A stretch of 11,179 nt of DNA from assembly GCA_014804225.1 (NCBI GenBank), contig JAAVAF010000115.1, positions 1 to 11,179 of the forward strand, in the 5' to 3' direction. The position numbers were made by a program, and so were the translations under genes. Below are positions 1-5,471 of this stretch, piece after piece; the first letter of the stretch is position 1; every line of letters begins with the position of its first letter. The notes under the pieces were generated by a model, which was not told where the DNA came from, made no database searches, and saw only the letters and a list, made by a program, of their open reading frames with translations. The DNA is from Lachnospiraceae bacterium. Its GTDB lineage: Bacteria > Bacillota > Clostridia > Lachnospirales > Lachnospiraceae.

Positions 1-914
1 AACAGTAAAAGAGGCGTATCTTTCGTTATCTTTTTCACAAGCTCTATCTCAGAAAGCTTTAACGACAAAGCCGCCGTCCGTTGCTGCCCCTGTGAACCAA
101 ATTTTCGAATATCAATATCACCGACAAGAAACGAAAAATCATCTCTGTGCGGTCCAACCGTCGTCTGTTTTAATTTTATATCTTTTTCATTACTGTCTTT
201 TAGCTTCTTTTCAAACTCGTCCATCATCACATCAGGCTCATAAACAATCTTTAATTCTTCTTTTCCACCTGATAATCTGACATGAATGTCATAAATAATC
301 TCATTGAGTTGCTTTACAAATGCGGCTCTTCTCTCAATCACTTTACTCCCGTATGATATCAGCTGAGAATCCCAAATAAAAAGGGTATCTCTCAGATTTG
401 GATTGAATGATAAATCCTTTAATAATTTATTTCTCTGATTGACAATCTTATTGTAATTGTTTAGATTATACAAATAAAAGCTGTCAAGCTGGCAAAGCTC
501 CATATCTACAAAACGCCGCCGCTCAGAAGGTCCGTTTTTGATAATAGACAAATCCTCCGGTGAAAAAAACACAATATTCAAAAGTCCCAGTAAATCCGCC
601 GCTTTTTTAATCTTTTGACCATTGATTGCAATCCCTTTGCTTTTATTTTTTCGAAGATGCATATCCACACGATTTTCAAGCTCGTCTTTTTCCACATAAG
701 TTCGAATATGTGCTTCCTCTGCCTGAAAATTGATCATATCCTTATCTTTGCTTCCCTTGTGGGATTTGGTCGTAGCAGAAAGATAAATCGACTCTAAAAT
801 ATTGGTTTTTCCCTGCGCGTTATCGCCGTACAAAATATTGGTTCCACTGTCAAAATGAATGGACAGCTCGGAATAATTTCTGAAATTCTCAAGTTCCAGT
901 GATTTTATAATCAT
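1..914 (-). CDS. recF: RecF, DNA replication/repair ATPase (3' end cut by window edge)
   Basis: RecF is an SMC-like ABC ATPase that binds gapped DNA and helps RecO and RecR load RecA at stalled or damaged forks. The visible part is 304 codons. Near the N-terminus are LENFRNY and a Walker A motif GDNAQGKT (residues 30-37). Further on come FFSPEDL (117-123), VGPHRDD (253-259) and the ABC signature region SQGQQRT (274-280). The sequence leaves the window at PLLL, just where the Walker B LLDD should follow, so about 60 C-terminal residues of a usual 360-370 are missing for positional reasons, not decay. The ATG at 914 lies 13 bp after the yaaA stop. Its ribosome binding site is weak, so translation may be coupled to yaaA. 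The order dnaA-dnaN-yaaA-recF is the standard Firmicute one; gyrB would be expected next, outside the window. Confidence 0.96.
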   Translation of the reverse strand, partial: MIIKSLELENFRNYSELSIHFDSGTNILYGDNAQGKTNILESIYLSATTKSHKGSKDKDMINFQAEEAHIRTYVEKDELENRVDMHLRKNKSKGIAINGQKIKKAADLLGLLNIVFFSPEDLSIIKNGPSERRRFVDMELCQLDSFYLYNLNNYNKIVNQRNKLLKDLSFNPNLRDTLFIWDSQLISYGSKVIERRAAFVKQLNEIIYDIHVRLSGGKEELKIVYEPDVMMDEFEKKLKDSNEKDIKLKQTTVGPHRDDFSFLVGDIDIRKFGSQGQQRTAALSLKLSEIELVKKITKDTPLLL

Positions 915-927
915 GATTGATACCCAT

Positions 928-1140
928 TTATCTTTTTTTCACAACAAAACTATTTCCGTCAAAATGAACTTCATCACCAACCACAAGTTTTTTTCCGCGT
1001 CGTGTATCAACTTCACCGTTTACCTTGACAAGTCCGTCCTGAATAACCTCTTTCGCTTCAACTCCGGATTCCACAAGCCCCGCAAGCTTTAGTGCCTGAC
1101 CAAGCTTAATGAAATCATCTCTTATGAATAATTCTTCCAT
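928..1140 (-). CDS. yaaA: S4-domain RNA-binding protein YaaA
   Basis: This 70-residue protein is almost entirely one S4 RNA-binding domain, about residues 11-52. The hallmark stretch GLVKVNGEVDTRRGKKL sits at its centre and is followed by the GDEVHF strand. Small S4 proteins of this type lie between dnaN and recF in many Firmicutes (B. subtilis YaaA). Their exact RNA target is not settled; ribosome-related roles have been suggested. The start has an AAGGAATAAGG ribosome binding site upstream. The gene is 37 bp after dnaN and 13 bp before recF on the same strand, so it is almost certainly in the dnaA-dnaN-recF operon. Family and position are clear, the molecular role is not. Confidence 0.9.
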   Translation of the reverse strand: MEELFIRDDFIKLGQALKLAGLVESGVEAKEVIQDGLVKVNGEVDTRRGKKLVVGDEVHFDGNSFVVKKR

Positions 1141-1163
1141 TTTTATAGCCTTATTCCTTTCAA

Positions 1164-1190
1164 TAACACAAAATCTATTAAATTGTGTTA
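1164..1190 (-). other. Inverted repeat across the dnaN stop codon
   Basis: A perfect 8-bp inverted repeat (TAACACAA at 1164-1171, TTGTGTTA at 1183-1190) with an 11-nt loop spans the dnaN stop codon (1178-1180). No T-run follows on the minus strand, so it does not look like a terminator. It could be an intercistronic hairpin affecting yaaA translation or mRNA processing. AT-rich chance pairing is possible. Confidence 0.4.
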
Positions 1191-2284
1191 AATGTAACCG
1201 GCAAAATCAAATAAATATAATTTTCCTCATCATCTTTGATAAAACACGGCGCCTTGGAATTAAGCAGCTTTATCTCAATCTCCTCGTCATCAATAACCTT
1301 CAGCGCATCAATCAAAAACTTCGGATCAAAACCAATCATCAAATCCTTGCCCGTCTTAGTAATATCAATCTCTTCATCAAGACTTCCCACGATCGAATTC
1401 ATTTTCAATTCCATCACATCATCCAAAATATTTAAAATAATCGGCTTTTTGTCACCCTCTTTAATCAAAAGTGTCGAACGATCAATACAGCTTAAAAACT
1501 CCTTCTTGTTCAATTGAAGCTTTGTTTCATAATCAGCGGAAAGAATATTGTCAATCTTTAAATACTCTCCCTCAATCAGTCTTGATACGACTGTGGTCTT
1601 ATCAAACTCAAACAAAATATGCTTATCGGTAAAGAAAATATTGACATCACTTTCCACATCACCCGTCAAAATCTTGCTGATCTCACTCAAAGTCTTTCCG
1701 GGTACGATTACCTTCTTTGCAGGATACGAATTTTTCAGATGAATTTTCCGCAAAGAAACTCTTAGACCGTCCGAAGAAACCACTTTCAAGACATCTTCGT
1801 TAATCTCAAAAAGCTCACCCGTCAAAATCTTGTTTGTAAAATTATCCGCAATCGAAAAAATTGTCTGCCTGATAATCTCTTTCAACGTAAACTGCGAAAC
1901 GATAATCGACTCTGACCGTTCAATCTGCGGAAGATAAGAGAAATCTTCTCCCGATTTTCCCACAATATTAAATTTCGCTTTTTCACATGTAATTGTGGCT
2001 TTATATGTAGGATCGGTTTCAATCGTGACATCATTGTCAGGCAGCTTCCGCACCATCTCAAGAAAAATCTTAGCGTCAAGTGCAATGATTCCCTTCTCTA
2101 AAATCTCACCCTCAATCACGGTTTCTATTCCAAGCTCCATATCATTTGCAGTAAGCTTAATTTCACCCTTGCTTGCATCAATTAAAATACATTCCAAAAT
2201 AGACATTGTTGTTTTACTCGGCACAGCTTTAGAAACAATATTAACACCATTTAAGAGATTTGATTTTGAACATACGATTTTCAT
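1178..2284 (-). CDS. dnaN: DNA polymerase III beta subunit (sliding clamp)
   Basis: DnaN forms the ring-shaped dimer that tethers DNA polymerase III to DNA and docks many replication and repair proteins. At 368 residues it has the usual length for three clamp domains, about 1-125, 126-245 and 246-368. Family landmarks include LTANDMELGIE in domain 1, RQTIFSIADN and TGELFEI in domain 2, and the C-terminal YLILPV strand that helps form the peptide-binding pocket. The ATG at 2282-2284 is preceded by GGAGG at a good distance, which fixes the start. It lies 345 bp downstream of dnaA, a gap wide enough for origin sequence or its own promoter, although I found no strong promoter there. Confidence 0.97.
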   Translation of the reverse strand: MKIVCSKSNLLNGVNIVSKAVPSKTTMSILECILIDASKGEIKLTANDMELGIETVIEGEILEKGIIALDAKIFLEMVRKLPDNDVTIETDPTYKATITCEKAKFNIVGKSGEDFSYLPQIERSESIIVSQFTLKEIIRQTIFSIADNFTNKILTGELFEINEDVLKVVSSDGLRVSLRKIHLKNSYPAKKVIVPGKTLSEISKILTGDVESDVNIFFTDKHILFEFDKTTVVSRLIEGEYLKIDNILSADYETKLQLNKKEFLSCIDRSTLLIKEGDKKPIILNILDDVMELKMNSIVGSLDEEIDITKTGKDLMIGFDPKFLIDALKVIDDEEIEIKLLNSKAPCFIKDDEENYIYLILPVTFNTI

Positions 2285-2405
2285 GAATAGCCTCCAATCT
2301 TAAAATAAATTCAATGAAAAAGGTTTCGCTCGGCAGAGAAACGTTAAATGGTTTACACTGTCGCAATTTCCTATAAAATGAAAATAACGTTTTCTTTTTT
2401 GTTCA

Positions 2406-2425
2406 ACGAAAATTCGTATTACGAA
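2406..2425. repeat. Interlocked inverted repeats built on ACGAA/TTCGT
   Basis: Three alternating copies of a 5-mer overlap here: ACGAA (2406-2410), TTCGT (2413-2417) and ACGAA (2421-2425). TTCGTA/TACGAA forms a 6-bp palindrome around a single base. The 9-mer TTCGTATTA at 2413-2421 recurs at 2466-2474. The site is in the dnaA-dnaN gap, next to AT-rich DNA and near DnaA-box-like sequence. It may be a protein-binding site for origin or dnaN control, but no known binding consensus is claimed. Confidence 0.3.
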
Positions 2426-2435
2426 AGGCAAAAAA

Positions 2436-2590
2436 GCATATATAAATAATATTAATTTCATAATCTTCGTATTAATAGGTGTGGATTTGTGCATAATCCC
2501 GATTTTCTTTTTTCTTAAAGGAAATTCTGAAAGATTATGATGTGGATAACTGAAAATAAAAACGATCTGTTATAAACAATTTCCACAAAG
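2436..2590 (-). other. Possible second origin region between dnaA and dnaN
   Basis: A perfect DnaA box (TTATCCACA read on the minus strand) lies at 2541-2549. A two-mismatch relative (AAATCCACA) lies at 2480-2488 and another degenerate copy (TGTGGAAAT, minus strand) near 2579-2587. Downstream, in the dnaN direction, is AT-rich DNA at about 2436-2475 that could unwind. In B. subtilis the origin is bipartite, with DnaA boxes both upstream of dnaA and between dnaA and dnaN, and unwinding occurs in the latter. The same layout is plausible here, but only one box is perfect. Confidence 0.5.
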
Positions 2591-2629
2591 CATCAAACAT
2601 CCGCCTATAAAGTATGCTGTCTGATTAAT

Positions 2630-3994
2630 TTAAGAAGGTGATATTTTTTTCTTAATGGTCTCGACCTTGTTTTTCAGTTCACTGTCCGTTTCAATCAATT
2701 TTTCAATTTTTTTCACACCGCTGATAACGGTTGTGTGATCTTTCTTTCCCAAAAGAGCTGCAATATTCTGATATGTTTCGGTTGTCATATTGCGGCATAA
2801 ATACATGATAATCTGGCGGGGTATTGCAAATTCCTTGTCACGTCTTTTCGAAGAAATATCATTGACCGAAACGCCAAAATGCTCCGCAACCGTATCAAGG
2901 ATCAAGTTAGGAGTAACTTCCTTTGTTTTATTGGGATAAATCACATCATTTAAGGCGTCCTCTGCAAGCTCAATTGTAAGCTCTTGTTTATTCAGACGCG
3001 CGTTTGCCATTACCTTATTTAAAGCGCCTTCAAGTTCTCTAATATTGGACTTGATGTTTGTAGCAATATATTGAATAATTTCATCATCAATTTCTCTGTC
3101 GTAATTTTCTGCATTTTTCCGCAAAATTGCCATACGTGTTTCATAATCAGGCGGCTGAATATCTGCAATCAATCCGCATGAAAAACGAGAACGAAAACGC
3201 TCATCTAAGGTTTCCATTTCTTTTGGCGGTTTATCAGAAGAAATCACAATTTGTTTTCCTGCGGAATGGAGTGCGTTAAAGGTATGGAAAAATTCCTCTT
3301 GCGTTGATTCCTTTCCTATAATAAATTGTACGTCATCAATCAAAAGGACATCAACGGTGCGGTATTTTTCGCGAAGCTTTGTCATTGCTGCGGCGTTACC
3401 GCTTCGAATGGACTCGATTACTTCATTTGTAAATACCTCACTTGTGACATAGAGAACCTTCATATTTTGATTCTGCTCCAGAACAAAATGACCAATGGAA
3501 TGCATTAAATGCGTTTTTCCAAGTCCTGCGCCTCCATATAAATAGAGCGGATTATAGATTTCTCCCGGCGATTCGGCTACTGCAAGCGCAGCAGAATGCG
3601 CAAATTTATTGTTGCTGCCGACTACAAAGGTATTAAATTTATATTTATTGTTTAAATTGGCTTTTTCATAATTTAAATTGTTTCCGATTTTTGAGGAATA
3701 CACATTTGTTAAAGAATTATCATGCAATGAGGAATCATTTTCTACTTTAAATACAATATCGTAGTCGTGATTCATAAACTCCGAAATGGTTGCTTTGAAA
3801 CACAAATAATATTTCTTTTGGATATAGTTCATTAAATGAGCCTGTTCTGCGGGAACGAGAATTGTTACAATATCATCTTCCACTTTACAGAACTTTAAAG
3901 GCGCAATCCAATTCATAAAAGAAATGTTGGTAAGTTCGTATTCTTCTCTAATAGTTTCTTTTATTTCTTCCCATCTGTCTTTGATTTCGTTCAT
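2630..3994 (-). CDS. dnaA: Chromosomal replication initiator protein DnaA
   Basis: DnaA binds DnaA boxes at oriC, oligomerises with ATP and opens the duplex to start replication. The 454-residue protein has the normal four-part plan: interaction domain I (1 to about 80), a short linker (about 85-115), the AAA+ domain III (about 116-345) and the DNA-binding domain IV (about 355-454). Walker A is GGAGLGKTH (154-162), Walker B LLIDDVQF (217-224), the arginine-finger region is DERFRSRF (264-271) and sensor II is in NIRELEGAL. Domain IV has SSKRRDKEFAIPRQ and the DHTTV recognition motif (419-423). The residue before DHTTV is Lys where many homologues have Arg. The ATG has AGAGG six bases upstream. 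A promoter candidate and oriC lie just behind the gene, so autoregulation by DnaA is likely. Confidence 0.98.
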   Translation of the reverse strand: MNEIKDRWEEIKETIREEYELTNISFMNWIAPLKFCKVEDDIVTILVPAEQAHLMNYIQKKYYLCFKATISEFMNHDYDIVFKVENDSSLHDNSLTNVYSSKIGNNLNYEKANLNNKYKFNTFVVGSNNKFAHSAALAVAESPGEIYNPLYLYGGAGLGKTHLMHSIGHFVLEQNQNMKVLYVTSEVFTNEVIESIRSGNAAAMTKLREKYRTVDVLLIDDVQFIIGKESTQEEFFHTFNALHSAGKQIVISSDKPPKEMETLDERFRSRFSCGLIADIQPPDYETRMAILRKNAENYDREIDDEIIQYIATNIKSNIRELEGALNKVMANARLNKQELTIELAEDALNDVIYPNKTKEVTPNLILDTVAEHFGVSVNDISSKRRDKEFAIPRQIIMYLCRNMTTETYQNIAALLGKKDHTTVISGVKKIEKLIETDSELKNKVETIKKKISPS

Positions 3995-4071
3995 TCTATA
4001 CCTCTATGCAGTCTTTTGACAAAATACGTTTTTGAAACAGTTCGAATAATTAAAGATTACATACCATATTA

Positions 4072-4100
4072 ATAATAACCTAAATGAGCAAAAAAATCAA
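4072..4100 (-). promoter_or_regulatory. Candidate dnaA promoter
   Basis: On the minus strand, TTGATT (4095-4100) and TATTAT (4072-4077) are separated by 17 bp, a reasonable sigma-A-type match. The start site would fall near 4065, about 70 nt before the dnaA ATG. The oriC DnaA boxes lie directly upstream, as expected for DnaA control of its own gene. AT-rich surroundings make chance matches common, so this is moderate evidence. Confidence 0.5.
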
Positions 4101-4139
4101 ATAATAAATATATATTGAAGTGCGTTATGAGAAAAGTCG

Positions 4140-4340
4140 TTTCTTTTTTCTCTATCCACATCGTAACTGGTTTATCCACAAAATGTGATTAAATTGTGGA
4201 TAAACTGTTGAAATAATGTAGAAAACTTTTTTTGAGGAACGGCTAAATATATATAATATTTGTATGATGGATTGTATATAAATGGTTGTACACTTATCCA
4301 CAATTATAGCATTCTTTTGTGGATTAAGTGGATAAAAATT
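4140..4340. other. oriC: oriC: DnaA-box cluster
   Basis: Six DnaA boxes lie in about 185 bp between divergent dnaA and rpmH. Perfect TTATCCACA copies are at 4172-4180 (plus), 4195-4203 (minus) and 4294-4302 (plus). One-mismatch copies are CTATCCACA at 4152-4160 (plus), TAATCCACA at 4318-4326 (minus) and TTATCCACT at 4327-4335 (minus). The last two abut exactly. They form two groups of three on either side of an AT-rich spacer (4204-4293) with runs such as TATATATAAT. The divergent transcription of both gene blocks away from this point fits a chromosomal origin. The exact unwinding site cannot be fixed from sequence; it could be here or in the dnaA-dnaN gap. Confidence 0.9.
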
Positions 4341-4365
4341 ATCTGAAAAATTCAATCTTTTTTTA

Positions 4366-4394
4366 TTGACTTCTAAATTTGCGTGTTATATAAT
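4366..4394 (+). promoter_or_regulatory. rpmH operon promoter (sigma-A type)
   Basis: TTGACT (4366-4371) and TATAAT (4389-4394) are separated by exactly 17 bp, one base from full consensus. Transcription would start near 4401, leaving a leader of about 130 nt before rpmH. The nearest DnaA box ends 30 bp upstream of the -35, so initiator binding could affect this promoter. Confidence 0.87.
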
Positions 4395-4465
4395 TGATAC
4401 GATATTTTCTAATACATGGTAAATCAGTATATGCTTTTGTGAATGAAAATATAGGGCACAAAAAC

Positions 4466-4502
4466 AGTACGGGAAAATTATAGTAGCAGGGTTACGTACT
4501 AT
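4466..4502 (+). promoter_or_regulatory. Leader with two mutually exclusive hairpins before rpmH
   Basis: In the rpmH leader, AGTACG (4466-4471) can pair with CGTACT (4495-4500), and ATAGTA (4480-4485) can pair with TACTAT (4497-4502). The two pairings share 4497-4500 and cannot coexist. Both stems are only 6 bp, and no known leader family is recognised, so a regulatory role is speculative. Confidence 0.25.
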
Positions 4503-4533
4503 TACAGAATAGTGATAAGGAGGTGTTTCGACT

Positions 4534-4668
4534 ATGAAAATGACATTTCAGCCTAAGAAAAGACAGAGAAGTAAGGTTCACGGATTTCGGAAAAGAATGA
4601 GCACAAAGGCAGGAAGAAAGGTTTTGGCATCAAGACGTGCAAAAGGAAGAAAGAGATTATCCGCATAA
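4534..4668 (+). CDS. rpmH: 50S ribosomal protein L34
   Basis: This 44-residue, very basic protein is ribosomal protein L34 of the large subunit. It opens with MKMTFQPKKRQRSKVHGF and continues with the hallmark FRKRMSTKAGRKVLASRR and the end RKRLSA, the expected length and composition of L34. The ATG at 4534 is preceded by AAGGAGGTG at 4517-4525, a near-perfect ribosome binding site suited to a highly expressed ribosomal gene. It is the first gene rightward of oriC, driven by a near-consensus promoter about 130 nt upstream. A terminator hairpin follows at once, so L34 can be made in excess over rnpA and the genes behind it, a usual need at this locus. Confidence 0.98.
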   Translation: MKMTFQPKKRQRSKVHGFRKRMSTKAGRKVLASRRAKGRKRLSA

Positions 4669-4675
4669 TTTTACG

Positions 4676-4702
4676 GGTCACATGAGTGTGTGACCTTTTT
4701 TT
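4676..4702 (+). terminator. Intrinsic terminator/attenuator between rpmH and rnpA
   Basis: A perfect 7-bp stem (GGTCACA 4676-4682, TGTGACC 4689-4695) with a 6-nt loop is followed by seven T (4696-4702). It begins 8 bp after the rpmH stop. With no clear promoter between it and rnpA, it probably works as a partial terminator that lowers expression of rnpA and the genes downstream relative to rpmH. Confidence 0.8.
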
Positions 4703-4729
4703 CTATAATGAAAAGTGTATGGAATTTTT

Positions 4730-5086
4730 ATGAAATTTTCAGAATCGTTAAAAAGCAACAGAGATTTTAAGAATGTTTATAGTAATGGGAAAAGCTTTGC
4801 GAACAGATATTTGATTATGTATGTATTGGAAAATCATTTAGATAAGAACAGACTTGGAATTTCGGTTAGTAAAAAAGTAGGAAACAGCGTTGTGAGGCAT
4901 CGCATCACAAGGCTTGTGAGAGAAAGTTACAGACTACACGAAGAAATGTTTAATAGTGGTTTAGACATTGTAGTCGTCGCAAGAACCAATGCAGACGCGG
5001 CAAAATATTCGGATATAGAAAGTGCACTGCTTCATGTATCGAAGCTGCACAAGAATGTATTAACAAAAAACTTTAATCGACAATAA
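4730..5086 (+). CDS. rnpA: Ribonuclease P protein component
   Basis: RnpA is the protein subunit that assists the RNase P RNA in removing 5' leaders from pre-tRNAs. From the ATG at 4730 it is 118 residues, the usual size. It starts MKFSESLKSNRDF and carries LGISVSKKVGNSVVRHRITRLVRES, which holds the conserved basic RNR-type helix, followed by DIVVVAR. An in-frame GTG at 4715 would add five residues (MYGIF), but the family normally begins at MKFSESLK and neither start has a strong Shine-Dalgarno; TGGA lies before the ATG. The gene sits 61 bp past rpmH, behind its terminator, and 61 bp before yidD in the conserved rpmH-rnpA-yidD-yidC order. Confidence 0.96.
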   Translation: MKFSESLKSNRDFKNVYSNGKSFANRYLIMYVLENHLDKNRLGISVSKKVGNSVVRHRITRLVRESYRLHEEMFNSGLDIVVVARTNADAAKYSDIESALLHVSKLHKNVLTKNFNRQ

Positions 5087-5120
5087 AACGAACAAGTTCG
5101 TTAATGCAAAAAAATGCATT
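5087..5120 (+). repeat. Two tandem inverted repeats between rnpA and yidD
   Basis: Directly after the rnpA stop, AACGAAC (5087-5093) and GTTCGTT (5096-5102) form a 7-bp near-palindrome around AA. It abuts a second repeat, AATGCA (5103-5108) and TGCATT (5115-5120), around six A. No T-run follows, so termination is unlikely. They may be RNA hairpins at a processing point or a protein-binding DNA site. Confidence 0.45.
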
Positions 5121-5147
5121 ATATCAGAAATAACAGGGTAATTGATT

Positions 5148-5399
5148 ATGATGAAAAAGCTTTTATTAAAGCTGATTTTGTTTTACAGGAAGTACCTGTC
5201 ACCGCTAAAATCCACAAAATGTCCTTATTATCCCTCATGCTCCGAGTATGGACTTGAGGCGGTAGAGCGATTTGGTTTTGTGAAGGGTGGTTTCCTTATT
5301 ATATGGAGAATATTTCGGTGCAATCCTTTTTCAAAAGGAGGATATGATCCGGTTCCGCGAAAAAAAGAAATAAAAACGTTTTATCAGTTTAAGAATTAG
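5148..5399 (+). CDS. yidD: Membrane protein insertion efficiency factor YidD
   Basis: YidD is a small amphipathic, membrane-associated protein that supports YidC- and Sec-dependent membrane insertion. The 83-residue sequence has the family pattern: a basic hydrophobic N-terminus LILFYRKYLSPL, the cysteine motif CPYYPSCSEY (C25, C31), then RIFRCNPF (C58) and GGYDPVP. The three conserved cysteines are present. Starts at TTG 5142, ATG 5148 and ATG 5151 are all possible. AGGG at 5135-5138 is best spaced for 5148, so that ATG is chosen, with an error of at most three residues. Its place between rnpA and yidC is the conserved one and suggests co-translation with the insertase it assists. Confidence 0.93.
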   Translation: MMKKLLLKLILFYRKYLSPLKSTKCPYYPSCSEYGLEAVERFGFVKGGFLIIWRIFRCNPFSKGGYDPVPRKKEIKTFYQFKN

Positions 5400-5402
5400 A
5401 AT

Positions 5403-5443
5403 GCAATTTGTATGAAGCATTGGGAATAGGTTTACAAATTTGC
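5403..5443 (+). repeat. Leader hairpin before yidC
   Basis: AATTTGTA (5405-5412) is perfectly complementary to TACAAATT (5433-5440), and GC/GC (5403-5404, 5442-5443) extends the stem past a one-base bulge. The loop is 20 nt. Its 3' arm runs into the sequence shared with the jag leader, just ahead of the yidC ribosome binding site. Confidence 0.4.
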
Positions 5444-5461
5444 GGACTATGGAAGGAGCAA
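5437..5461 (+). repeat. Shared leader element, copy 1 (yidC)
   Basis: This 25-nt stretch ending in the GGAAGGAGC ribosome binding site matches 6861-6885 before jag at all but about four positions (ATTTGC, GACT and GGAAGGAGC are common). The distance to the start codon is nearly the same, 35 and 34 nt from the repeat start. Similarity extends beyond the Shine-Dalgarno and so is not explained by ribosome binding alone. Confidence 0.6.
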
Positions 5462-5471
5462 TATTTATAAA

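Noticed and set aside
1882..2085. Frames overlapping dnaN on both strands
   Set aside because: They are shadows of dnaN, without ribosome binding sites or recognisable protein features.
2300..2494. 64-codon minus-strand frame between dnaA and dnaN
   Set aside because: It starts inside a DnaA-box-like sequence, has no ribosome binding site, and its composition reads as translated AT-rich DNA; origin sequence explains the region better.
4152..4355. 67-codon minus-strand frame across oriC
   Set aside because: It is made of translated DnaA boxes and AT-rich spacer, with no plausible start signal.
4704..4709. TATAAT just before rnpA as a promoter
   Set aside because: No acceptable -35 lies 16-18 bp upstream; the sequence there is the rpmH terminator stem.
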